Shown one piece after another: positions 1 to 10,900 of a stretch of 64,000 bases of DNA. Position numbers and translations under genes: made by a program. The stretch is taken from NCBI GenBank assembly GCA_030063045.1, contig JAQSEB010000050.1:1240001-1304000 (forward strand), written 5' to 3'. Source of the DNA: Pratylenchus scribneri (lineage: Eukaryota; Nematoda; Chromadorea; Rhabditida; Pratylenchidae). Position 1 is the first letter of the stretch. Each line of letters opens with the position of its first letter. The notes below the pieces were generated by a model. That model saw nothing but the letters and a program-made list of their open reading frames with translations. It ran no database searches and was not told the origin of the DNA.

Positions 1-776
1 CGCGTTGTACAATTCGCTCTTGAACTTCTGCAAAATAATAAAAAATTACTAAAATGCATAATTCGATTTAGAAAAAACCTCATTCTCGTCTTTCAGCTGA
101 TTGACCACTTGATCGCCGTTGTGGAGTTGGGCAGAGAGTTCTTGGACCTGAGCTTGGGCAGTCATTTTGTCCTTTTCCGATTTCTTCAGTTCGCGCTCGA
201 GCTGCGGAACACGGGCCTTCAATTCTTCGAAACCACTGGTCGATTTGTCATTATCGATTTGAAGTCTTAAAAGTCATTTTTAATTGTTGTAAATTTTCCT
301 AAATTCTAACCTGGCTTTCTCCCGTGTCAAGTAGTCAATTTGCTTGCGATATTCGTCGATTTTGGCGTCGTAGCGAATGGCCAGATTCTCTTTCTCCTTG
401 CGCTCAACCACCTCAACTTCACGGACTTGAATTTGCAGTCGACTATTCTCCGATTCGAGAGTACGAACGCGCTGAAATTTTTGAATAAAATGGTTTAAGG
501 TTTTAAATCGCAAACATCGATATATCCGGCAAGACGATCATTCAGATGTTGGAGGTAATCCTTCTCTTGTTGACGCACAGAAACATGTGTACTGGAAGTG
601 TTCGCGGCAGAAATGGTCGATGTCGTATTGGTGTTGGCCGAACTTAAAACAAGTCAGTAAATTATTAAATTAAAAATGAAATCTTACGCATGGCTGTCGA
701 AAGACTCATCCGCACTTGCATCCACCCGAATTGCTGACTCACGTTGAGCCTTTGATCGCTTTGTTTTTGAAGACAT
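1..776 (-). CDS. lmn-1: Nuclear lamin (B-type, LMN-1-like), N-terminal part
   Basis: Intermediate-filament protein of the nuclear lamina; it supports the envelope and anchors chromatin. Five exons (776-688, 642-516, 471-311, 265-79, 27-1) join in phase to give 197 residues and then run off the window. A Ser/Lys/Ala-rich head is followed by the coil 1A signature RQQEKDYLQHLNDRLAGYID and RVRTLE, then heptad-rich coil 1B containing VREVEVVERKEKENLA, very close to C. elegans lamin. The 42-residue coil 1B insert of lamins, nuclear localisation signal, Ig fold and CaaX box would lie outside the window. The start is the only Met before the head and gives MSSK, as in other lamins. Identity as a lamin rather than a cytoplasmic filament rests on coil 1A/1B similarity. 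Confidence 0.93.
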
Positions 777-1976
777 TTATTATTGGATTTAGAAGAGTTT
801 TTATATGAAGATTTTATTCTGATTAACTATTTTTGATTTACTAATCTGCTGGTAAATTTGAAAATAATTATTTTAAACATTCTCGGTCTTAAAATGTTGG
901 TAAACAAAAGTGATTTAACTAACAAATTTTTGGAGGAGTTGGAATAGGTTTGGATTGGAATTTAAAATGGAAGCCAAAATATCGATTTTTTAAAATAGGA
1001 TAGGGAAATGAATCACTTTTCATTTCAGTCTTTGCCCGCCATAAACCTTCCACTCTTTTTTTTCCTAGGCAAAATTCCAGTGGTTAGGAAGGAATGTGGT
1101 GGGCAGCAGAACAAAACCCAATTCATCGCATAAATGAAAGGAAAGGGATGAAAGCAAGAAGTAAATGCCAGAATCGTTAATTAATGAAGGAATTTGTACG
1201 GTCTTTTTTAACATGATCATAGTAAAAATTTGATTATGCCTTAACGGAATTTAGTTTGGGTTTGGAAAGCTGTGAATTTTGATGTAAAATTTCGCGTCGT
1301 CAATATTGGAATTGTTTGTTTTTGTCTTGAAACCAAAAATGCTTTAAATTTCAAAAAGGGGAAAATGACTGACACTGGCACTAGTTCTAAAAATAGCGGA
1401 ATTGATGGTGAAAGTGAAACCATTAATTTAATTCCTCACTAGACCACCATACCATTCCACCAACCACCACTCCATACTTTCCCATGAGCCATGCCATGAC
1501 TTCCGCTTCTAATATTTCAGTATTGATCCAGCTTAATGACGTTGTAAATTCCTACGTTAAGCTCATTTTTTTGTATGGAAAAAATTCTTCGTTATCCATG
1601 CTCATCATTTTAAAAACATGAATAAAAAGTGACTAATTTCCATAAAATATATAAAATAAAATTGGTTAATAAACCAAAAATGTAATGAATGAATATATCA
1701 AAATTTACACGACTTTTAAAGTTTTATGCTACTGTTGATACAGTGCTAAAGTGAAGATAAAATTGTTTAAAATGGAAGGATGGATGGGGTCGTGTGATGT
1801 TAGTCAAAGTCAAGGATGTATCTGGATGGATGGTGTTGCCGACAAATTTTTCAATTTCAAGAAATTCTAGATAAGATTGGATATGAGAGGACAGAGGAGG
1901 ATACATGAATGGAGTAGATTAAAATAGGGTGGATTGTGTCATCATTGTTCTTCTTCTGCTTTGACTTTTGGGTGGC
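777..1976. other. Intergenic, no gene seen
   Basis: About 1.2 kb between the lamin start codon and the antizyme stop codon. It holds A/T-rich sequence and short spurious frames. It should contain the lamin promoter and the antizyme 3' UTR, but no specific element could be identified. Confidence 0.6.
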
Positions 1977-2570
1977 TCAAATGCTGTAGACCATGGCGAA
2001 AATTTTGCTCTTGTCAATGCCAGATGGATAGCGATCGGGAGGAAGCAGAGAGAAGCCAATACACCTAAATTTTAAATTTAGCTGGATTTGTACAAAATAA
2101 AATTACTTTAGTGCACGCGGGATGCCCTGGCGTGGATTGATTTCGGACTTGTTGAAGCAGGCTAAAACACGCTTGACCTTCAGGTGCTCTTCGCAATATT
2201 CCAACAAATCGACAAAGTTTTCGCGCTTAAAATATTGATTTATTATTATTTTATGTAATTTGAATACCGAGAGTGTAGAGGAAAACAATTTGGAAGGTAT
2301 GAAAAGGGCCAAGGTCTTCTTGTCGGCTAAATGGCAACACCATCCTTCGCTCACTCCTTAATATTCAAATTATATCTTGCCAAATATTCTAAAAGATCAA
2401 AAAAACCTTTAACGATATTGGCGACCGCATCTCTATCTATATTTTCATCGGTAGGGATGTCAGGAGCAGCACGTGAGGCCAGGGCAGCCAGGACTACAGC
2501 TAAATATGTTTTGAGGATATTAGTACCATATTTTGTTCAAAAAAGCAACTTACAAATTACTTAACGACAT
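1977..2570 (-). CDS. oaz: Ornithine decarboxylase antizyme, expressed by +1 ribosomal frameshift
   Basis: Antizyme binds ornithine decarboxylase, sends it to the proteasome without ubiquitin, and blocks polyamine uptake. Exons 2570-2554, 2499-2407, 2326-2268, 2225-2107 and 2064-1977 join in phase if one base is skipped at the frameshift site. ORF1 is 18 codons (MSLSNF...TCCS) ending in TGA. Slipping +1 at TCC-TGA continues as DIPTDENIDRDAV, then through KTLALFIPSKLFSSTLS, ENFVDLLEYCEEHLKVK and VLACFNKSE to the end FAMVYSI. These match the antizyme core: the IP.. strand, the LLE(F/Y)aEE helix, the V.ACF strand and the (F/A)MxYs terminus. Total about 124 residues, short for the family, mainly at the N-terminus. 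Total coding length is 376 nt, exactly one more than a multiple of three, as frameshifting requires. The small ORF1 exon and the 80-nt intron after it are less certain than the C-terminal exons. Confidence 0.88.
2460..2468 (-). promoter_or_regulatory. Antizyme programmed +1 frameshift site (TGC-TCC-TGA)
   Basis: On the minus strand the end of ORF1 reads TGC TCC TGA C. This is the conserved antizyme shift site, where the ribosome pauses at UGA and slips +1 after the UCC codon when polyamines are high. The +1 frame is open immediately downstream (GAC ATC CCT ACC) and stays open to a plausible splice donor. Any stimulatory stem or pseudoknot downstream was not resolved by eye. Confidence 0.85.
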
Positions 2571-3620
2571 ATTCGATATCGGTTTACTTGATATCAATGA
2601 CATTTTTGTTTGATTTTTCGCTTTTGATTGAATAAGATTGAAAAAATAATTGCTGAAAAAATAGATGTTGGTTAAAAATTGTATACAAGAAATATTGACC
2701 AAAGTCTGAAATATTTAGGACGGAAGGAAAGGGAGGAATTCAAGATTTTGAAATGGGCTATAGAGATGGAGCGGCAGTAAATAAAGGACTTTTTTGTTTG
2801 CAAAAAATTGGTTAGATAAGAAGATTATTGAGAAAAGTTGCTGTGTAATCAAAATGAAATTAGTTCGCTTTATGAAATCAAAATGAGGGCCAATTAATAC
2901 CGGACTCATCAAAACACTCACTCTCATAAAGTCAAATCAGTCAATCAATTTTAGAATACGTCAATGAAAAAGATAATTTTATTGGCAAACAAGAAATTAG
3001 GTTAAGGGGGAGGAAGAGCATTTGAAATGAATGAAGGGAAGGATAGAGTGGAATGGAAGTGGACTCTATACTATAAGCTACCCAAATGCTAAAACAGAGA
3101 AGTGGCTGTTTTGTTTATGCTTATTTGGTTCGATCGATTTTCTGACGTTATCGGTTATCGTCGTCTATCTATGTAGTATGAATTAGAAAGCGAGGGCTGT
3201 ATTCTTTCTATTTTATCTTTATAAATGCGTAATGCATTTATAGCAGCTGGCACCTGTAGTGCTATGCAATGCAATATGCTACAAACGGGAAACATTAGGT
3301 TTCATGGCAGAGGTAGCGGCTGGCGCATAAAGAAAACGAAAAAAAATGCAGCAAAGAGCAAAATTTAAGTGATCTTACATCCTAATTTTCTAGAAAATTT
3401 AACCATAATGCCAAGAATTGATTTTCAAAAAATACACCATTGTCATTTTACATTACCATATACCAGTCTCCAAAAATTTATGGGGAGGATGGAGGAACGT
3501 GGATCGTGGAATGAAAAGATTTCTCGCCCATCCAGTAATAAACGCAAAAAACCAGACGAACTACATAAATACAAACAAAATTTTTATTTTAGAGAAAAAT
3601 TATTCCGTTTTAATTTGTAA
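2571..3620. other. Divergent intergenic region, antizyme / CDC27
   Basis: About 1 kb between the antizyme start (minus) and the CDC27 start (plus), so it probably holds both promoters. The stretch 3230-3300 contains GC-richer short words (for example GCAGCTGGCACCTG). No RNA gene or recognised repeat was seen, and the short frames present look spurious. Confidence 0.5.
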
Positions 3621-6600
3621 ATGTTGTTACGCGGTGGAAAAATCTGGTAAGATCAGGGCAAATTTGCATACAAACTGATTTAAAGTGTTTTATTTTTTTA
3701 GCAAGTATGGAAATCGTCCTTTGGTTGAAGTAAGCAATAATCAAGAAAATTGCAATGACTACCCCCAACCGCCGAGTATATCAAGAATTGTTGAGGTTAA
3801 TATAAAAAAAAAAGATTAAATAATTTATCATTTTCTACAGGAACAAATCGACACCAGTTTAGAGCATTTTGCTCATGAAGATGCCACCGTGTTGGCCGAG
3901 GCATATCATAATAGAGGTTCAATAATTAAAAATTGTATTTAATATCAATTTGAGTGCTTTTAGCCACCAGTGAACGCTCTCTACTCTTTCTTGCCCATTG
4001 CCTGACGAGAGCCAGCAATTTTGAGAGTGCTTATCATCTACTAAAAACTGTTGGCAATCCTACAATCGGTGCGGCGGGGCTGAAAACGGCAAAATCCCGT
4101 TACCTTTTTGCCTATTGCGCATTCACATTGAATCGGTTAGACCAAAAATTGATAAAATATTCCAAAAATATTTTTAGATTACAAGAGGCCGAAAACACGC
4201 TACGTGACATGGGAGTGATGGATCAAGTCCAACTGCACCACTCATTCAAGGACACTCCCTCGCTGCCATATGCCCATTCATTGTTGGCTCGAATCCTTTG
4301 CGAATCCAATCGGGTCGAATCAGCCAAGGAACATTGGGCTCATTCAATTAAGCATAATCCAATGTTGTGGACTGCAATGCGTTCATATTGTGATGCGGGT
4401 GGACGACAAATTCGTAAAATTTTAAAGGTAAATTAACGGATTTTTAAAATGTGTTTTTATGAGTTTTCGAGGTCAAGTAATTAGAATTGATATTCCTTTT
4501 GAATTTGCATCACTCCAAATGGTTCAAAAACCGGTTTAAAAAATTATTTCGACGATAGAATTTTAATTAAAGACCGGTTTTTGAACCATTCGGAATTATT
4601 GCTATTTAAGAAAAAAAATAAATAAAATAAATTCAATTTTTATTCCAAAAAGGGGTCACCAATCCCGAATAGATATTATCCAAAAAAATTCAAAACCAAT
4701 TTAAATTCAGTCTTCATTGAATGCCAAATCAATTTCCTCCGATGGATTGTTGGAATGGCTTTTGAGGTTGGCCGAAGTGCAGGAGCACCTTTCCCAATTC
4801 AATTGTGTCGAGGCCCTCAAATTGTTGAATGCGCTCAGCCCGGAATACTCTCAACTGCCATTGTCATTGGAACTTCGGGCCCGCGTATTTTTTGAGAATG
4901 GCGAATACAAACGGTCATGTCAGGTTTGTTCAGAGGAAATTTTAAATTAATTTTTTGAGTCTAAATAAATATTTTCATTAATTTTTAACCAAAAATTATT
5001 AAAATCTGCCTAAATTTTACCAAAAGAAATTTTTTTAACTCGTAGGGAGGTCCCTTCCCCTTTTCAAAATTTAGGTCCCGGGTTCGAATCCACTCAAGAG
5101 GACAATAATTTTTTTTTCATGTTTAGTTGTCACTTTTTGTGGGTTTTTATAATTTCTCAGTACATTTCTAGACGAAATGAAGTAATTAGAGCAAAAAAAC
5201 GACTGGGAAATATTAATATTCTTACAGTTTAGATTTTAGAAATAAAGGGGTTAAAATTTATAATTTACTGACCAAATTCGATCGCCTAATCCAATAAAAT
5301 ACTTCAAATTAAATTCATTTTTATTTCCATAGGTTTTCGAGGAAATTCGCCGCCTATATCCCCGCCGTCTCCAAAGCATGGAAATTTACAGCACCGCATT
5401 GTGGCAATTGCATGATCAGAAGAAATTGTCGGCTTTGGCATCGGAAATGGCGGAAATTGGACGGAATGAGCCGGAGACATGGTGCATTGCCGGAAATTGC
5501 TTCAGCCTGGAAAAACAGCACGAAACTGCAATTGGTCAGTTTTTATTTATTTTTTAGGGAAAAATAAGAAAATTAAATAAAAATAAATAATAAAATTATT
5601 AAAATAAATATAAAAATATTGAATTTTTAATGCACAAAAAAAAATTTTTTTTTTTCAATTTTTTTTAGAATGTTTGGAACGCGCCATTCGCCTCAACCAT
5701 CGTTTTGGCTACGCCTATTCCCTTCTTGGCCATGAGCTGATTGATATGAACGATTTGGGCCGTGCGGAACAGGCATTTCGGAAGGCAATTGTCTATGCCC
5801 CAAATGATTATCGGGCATGGTACGGACTTGGACTGGTCAATTACAAGGTGGGCTCATTTTCATTTTTAAAAATACAAAAATTGAAATAATGATTTTTTTG
5901 AAGGATTAGAATCTAATTTTGGTTTGGCACTAGAATTTATAAAAAGGGTTAAAAAAATTTTGTCCATTAGAATTTTTAACCTAGTGGGGAAATTCGTATA
6001 TTTGCAAAATTTAGATCGCGGGTTCGAATCCGCTCCGAGGACAATAATTTTTTCGGACTTGATAGTCACTTTTATGCATTTTAATACATTTTACACCACA
6101 TTTCTAATCGAAATACATTAATTTGAACCAAAAATACTTAAGAATTGCGTTAATTTACCCCATAAATTAATATAAGATGTTTAATTTTAATTCACTCATT
6201 TATTAAAGGAGGAAAAAATGCATTTGGCCCGAATGAACATTCGACGTTCGGTGAAAATCAATCCCACAAATACGGTGCTTCTCTGCCAATTGGCCGTCAT
6301 TGAGCAGGCATTGCATCACAATGATACGGTCAGTAATGTTCAATTCAATTTATTTTTGGGTCACGAAAACCCCAAAATAGGTGTCTATTTGATTTTTATT
6401 TTATTATGTTTTTAAAATTAAATTTTCCTCAAAATGACAAAATATGTGTCCTTATTAGATTTTAATTTGCTAAAATAGGTTTCGAAACCCTCAAAATTGG
6501 TTTTTAATTGTTTTTCTATAATGGAATTTCCCTCAAAAAGTGTCAAAAATGGGTAAATTTGATCAAAAATAAGTCAAAAACATTAAATAAATAGTCCAAA

Positions 6601-7232
6601 AACACTTTATTTTTATCTACATTTCAAATTTGAACATAGAAAAATAGGCCAAAACCTAAATTAAAAAAATCCTATTCCCTATTTATAATTGTTAATTTCA
6701 TCATTTAGGCAATGGAATGTTTGGAACGTGCCCTCAAGCATCAGCCCAACAATGTGCCCTGCAGATTCCATCGTGCCCGCCTCCTCTTCGACACCGGACA
6801 CTACGAAAGGGCCAAGCTGGAGTTGGAGGAGTTGAAAGTGCTGTCGCCGGATGAGGCCCACGTTTTCTTCCTGCTTGGCCGAGTCAATCGCAAGCTGGGC
6901 GCCACCCATAAGGCATTGGTCAATTTCAGGTAGAGGAAATTTTTTTAGTATTTTATGCTTAATTTTTTTTATTGATATTTGGACAATTTCGATTTAAAAA
7001 TTCTAAAAAAATTAATCGAACCTTCCTTAGGCTAATTTTTGGTTCTTTGGCCCGAAAAAATTATTGTCCTCTGAGAGGATTCGAACCCAAGATCTAATTT
7101 TTTGCAAAATTTTTTACCTAATTATTTTATTTTGTTTTTAGTTGGGCCACCGAAATTGATCCCCGCGGCGAACAAAATCAATCGGCACTGACCACCGACA
7201 ATGGGCCCTACGATGATGAGCCAATCGATTGA
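3621..7232 (+). CDS. mat-1: Anaphase-promoting complex subunit 3 (CDC27 / MAT-1), TPR scaffold
   Basis: CDC27 is the TPR subunit of the APC/C ubiquitin ligase that binds CDC20/CDH1 and drives mitotic exit. Eleven exons (3621-3646, 3702-3795, 3841-3916, 3964-4135, 4178-4427, 4711-4923, 5333-5534, 5669-5847, 6209-6328, 6709-6929, 7142-7232) join in phase to 547 residues. The N-terminus has the CDC27 dimerisation region (EQIDTSLEHFAHEDATVLAE). The C-terminal half is a TPR array with family-typical WCIAGNCFSLEKQHETAI, YAYSLLGHE, AWYGLGLVNYK, PCRFHRARLLF and FSWATEIDPRG, ending DDEPID. It is shorter than usual because the low-complexity linker between the TPR blocks is reduced. The ATG follows an in-frame TAA directly, so it is the earliest possible start for exon 1. 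Introns carry SINE copies and a hairpin. Confidence 0.93.
4518..4590. repeat. Intronic hairpin with 18-bp perfect arms
   Basis: AATGGTTCAAAAACCGGT at 4518-4535 is the exact reverse complement of 4573-4590, with a 37-nt loop. It lies in intron 5 of CDC27. Similar 'ttgaacc ... accggttt' words occur in other introns, so it may be a remnant of an inverted-repeat element. Confidence 0.7.
5035..5190 (+). mobile_element. tRNA-derived SINE copy 1 (sense, CDC27 intron 6)
   Basis: Contains GGGTTCGAATCC (pol III B box) followed by the family tail: GAGGACAATAATTTT, then GTCACTTTTTG, then ACATTTCTAGACGAAAT. The A-box part of the head is degenerate. Confidence 0.75.
5968..6120 (+). mobile_element. tRNA-derived SINE copy 2 (sense, CDC27 intron 8)
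   Basis: Head with TAACCTAGTGGGGAAA (A-box-like) and CGGGTTCGAATCCGC (B box), then CGAGGACAATAATTTTTTCG, AGTCACTTTTATGCATTTT and a degenerate CTAATCGAAATACATT end. Confidence 0.8.
6340..6690. repeat. Dispersed intronic repeat, 'CCCTCAAAA...GTCAAAAACATxAAATAAAT' family, copy 1
   Basis: Fills most of CDC27 intron 9. It shares the words TTTCCCTCAAAAAGTG, GTCAAAAACATTAAATAAAT and a run of Ts/ATTTTTAT with stretches near 18560, 21330 and 24380. No coding capacity or clear terminal repeats were seen. Confidence 0.55.
7040..7128 (-). mobile_element. tRNA-derived SINE copy 3 (antisense, truncated; CDC27 intron 10)
   Basis: Reads CCCGAAAAAATTATTGTCCT then GAGAGGATTCGAACCCAAGA and TTTTTGCAAAATT, the reverse complement of the family head and proximal tail. 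The distal tail is absent. Confidence 0.75.
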
Positions 7233-7906
7233 AATGCCGAATTTACAATTTTTTCATCCCATCTTTTTTTCTTTTTTCATTTTGCTCATTTAAAAATATT
7301 TTCTCTGTTTTTTAATCCACTTCGTGTATTGTCCCTTTATTTCCAGAAAAATTTTGTAAAATTATTTAAATTTTCTTCCTTTCTTTCCCCTTCAATATGT
7401 GGCAGGGTTGTCCCCAAAAATATATAAATTCGATCGTCAAGTCAAAATGTCAATGTCCGAAAATATTGTTTTGTGTTTTTGATATTCCTCTCATTCAATC
7501 AAGAATAAAAATGTTTTGTTTTTTGTCCTCCAATTTTGTATCATTTATTCCAAATGAGAAAAAATCGACTACTAACCTATATTTTATTTGTGATAAATCC
7601 AACTACAATTTTTTATACTCATTATTTACACAATCAAAAATAATTGGATAAATTTGCTTGGAAAAAGAGGATTTAAGATGAAAATTACTTATATTAAAGA
7701 TAAATTAGATTGGAAAGATAAAAAACGATTTTCAAGAACTAAATCAAAAAACCAATCAGATTTTCGGAATTCACCATATTGGAAACCCTTTAAACCGATT
7801 TCAAAACATATATTTATAAAGATTAAACTAGCAAAAACATGGTTTGATTGAAATGTTCTAAATTACTTTTTCGGTGAAATGCAAAAGTACGAAAATATTT
7901 TAATAT
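7233..7906. other. Convergent intergenic region, no gene seen
   Basis: Lies between the CDC27 stop and the glutamate-receptor stop on the other strand. A/T-rich 3' UTR-like sequence with AATAAA-type words (for example near 7507). The short open frames here have no recognisable domain. Confidence 0.55.
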
Positions 7907-10900
7907 TTATTTTGCACATTTTCCACCATCTTTTGGCCCATCTTGTTGATTGTTATTGTTGTTGTTTTTGAACAGATGGCGCTGCTCTTTTGCGCGTACG
8001 TAAAATTCCATTGCCACAATGAAAACCTATAAAGAATTTTATAAGGGGAAAATCAGTGGTTGGGATCGTTTAAATCAAATCAAGAGGACCGATCTTTTAA
8101 TTTTGGCATACAAAAAATGATTAAACCCAGAGGAAATATCAAAAAATTTTTACTCTAAGGCATAAATCAGAGGAAATTTTCGGATTAGAATTGAATAGAG
8201 GCTTACCGATAGCAAAAGGCCCAACAAGAGGATGACGAATAGGCCAGAAACATTTTGTAAATTCAACGAAATTCGTTGCTGCTTCACGGAGGAGCCGACG
8301 CCGTGGCAAGAGGCGCCCCTTAAAAAATGGGGGTTTTGACCCATTCATTGATTTAGTTAGAGGAAAAGGTCCCCAAAGTAATTTGGAGACAGTTTCTCAA
8401 GGGCATTAGGAAGGAAAAGCACCCGTCGATCTTTGCCAACTATTTATTACTTTGATCTCCACCATTTGGTCTTCTTCATCTCGACGATTCCACGCTTTTG
8501 GTAAAGCAAAATTTGGCGGCTAATTCGATCCGTCCATTCCGAGTCTAATAAAAGCCAGAGACATTAAGTTCCCCCTAAATCCACTACTCACTTTTCTGCA
8601 ACGCAATCCCGTAGCCCTTTGAGCCAAGTACCCCACCAATTTGGGTCAAATTGCAATTCTGTTGGACTTCATATTCCAACGAGCTTGATTCCATCAAAAA
8701 TGCGTATTTCTCGCGCAGCGCCTTCTCCACGCCCTCACGATTGTTGCGCACAAAAACGTTGGCACTGCTTCGATGCATTCGGGTCCACATTTTGGCATGG
8801 GCCGCAATTTTGGATTCCTTTGAGTGAATTTTAGCATTATTGATATGCCCCAACTTTTCGCCATTCATTTATTATAAATAACTCATCAAGGACTGAACCA
8901 ATTTTAGATGATTTTAGCATCAAATTAAAGAGCAGACTTTTATCTATCCAATGATAAAAATTTTATTTAAATTAATTCAAATATGGTGAATTAGTACTCA
9001 AAAAACCATTTAAAGCCTTTACTATGATTTAGAGAAGTTAGCAGCGGTTTATTTAGGCATAACTTCTTCAATTCTGAATCAATTTAAACAAAATTTATAT
9101 CATTTGATAACCAAAAGTTCTCTCTTTAATTTTATACTAAAATTATCAAAATTGGTTCAATCCCTGATATCCCTGATGAGTTAAAATAAACGGAGAAAAG
9201 TTGGGCCTTTCCCATTTGAAGATCCTCTCAATCTCGGAAAGTAAAATTCCCCTTTAAGTATTAAAAAAGGACTTGAAAGAATTGCATTGTGGATCCGCCA
9301 TTGATTGTGCCGTAGGAAATGTCACTTTGATTGGCTAAATCATCAATGTTCCTTATAGGAATGTGAGGACGGGAAACAGTCAACACCGCTGCCAAATTTG
9401 CCGTATACGCACTAAACATGTGAATTTGGGACAACATTTGGGCATCCGTCGAACCTGACAATAACTAAGGTGAACACCCACCAAGAACCGCCGAGAAGCC
9501 GAGTGGACACTGCCCTTGGCCCAAAATCGCAACCGCCCTTCAGCATTGTGCTCATCACATACCTTTAGGGATGGAATGATATCAGAATTTAGAATCAATG
9601 GCTCTAGTGTACCAAAGCGTATTCCAAAAACTGTAATTGTTGGACAATTCCACTCGGGTCATGGTAGAGGATGTGGCCAATGTGGAAGAGAATTGAGCGG
9701 CCGGATGGGGTTGATGTGCGGTGCAACAGGAGAAATTCAAATTCCATTCATACTTTAAAATTAACCGAATTTTTTCTATTAGAAGCCCACGAGTTTAGAA
9801 TCTCTCTCGAGTGGGCTTCTATCAGAGAATGGTTTTCTAATTTCTACTAGAAAAAAATACAGTATGTAGCCCAAAGTGAATTTTACTATTTAATTTTCAT
9901 TATTTCCACTTTTTATTTTTGACTCACTGGTGTCACATTCGCAACCAAATACATTCCAATAGTTAGGCCACCAATTGACAATAAAATGCAAACCCAAATT
10001 TCCAATGAAAGGGGATTGAGGAAGGAGAAAATGTCGGGTTGATAATCCTCTGGGATACGGAAAATGATACTGATGCCCAACGATAGAAACGGCTTCGTGA
10101 AATCCACAACTTCGGCGCGTCGGAAATTTGCACTGGGAAATGTGAATTTTTCGATAATTAAAAATTGGATTTTGTAATCATCCCAAAAATGCAAAAAAAA
10201 ATAGATGGATAAAGGAGAATTGGTTTGATTAATGAAATAAGGAGTTCGATAAATGATACGGCATTCAAAAAAGTTTTATTGTTTTGTGTTTTCGCTTAGA
10301 ATAATTCCGCCTGTTTTGTGTTTTCGCTTAGAATAATTCCGCCTGTTTGTGTTTTCGCTTAGAATAATTCCGCCTGTTTGTGTTTTCGCTTAGAATAATT
10401 CCGCCTGTTTTGTGTTTTCGCTTAGAATAATTCCGCCTGTTTTGTGTTTTCGCTTAGAATAATTCCGCCTGTTTTGTGTTTTTTAGAATAATTCCGCCTG
10501 TTTTGTGTTTTCGCTTAGAATAATTCCGCCTGTTTTGTGTTTTCGCTTAGAATAATTCCGCCTGTTTTGTGTTTTCACTTAGAATAATTCCGCCTGTTTT
10601 GTGTTTTTGCTTAGTATAATTCCGCCTGTTTTGTGTTTTTGCTTAGAATAATTCCGCCTGTTTTGTGTTTTTGCTTAGAATAATTCCGCCTGTTTTGTGT
10701 TTTCGCTTAGAATAATTCCGCCTGTTTGTGTTTTCGCTTAGAATAATTCCGCAAGGACGGCTTCGGACTAAATTAATATGATTTTTCAATTATGCATGCT
10801 GCAAGCCATTGTTAAGGAACAGCCCAACTTGTCGCCATTTATAATAATTCATCAAGAACTGAACCTATTTGAATATGTTTATTACCAAATTAAAGAGCAG

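Noticed and set aside
2331..2564. 77-codon plus-strand frame opposite antizyme
   Set aside because: Shadow of the antizyme exons and intron on the minus strand.
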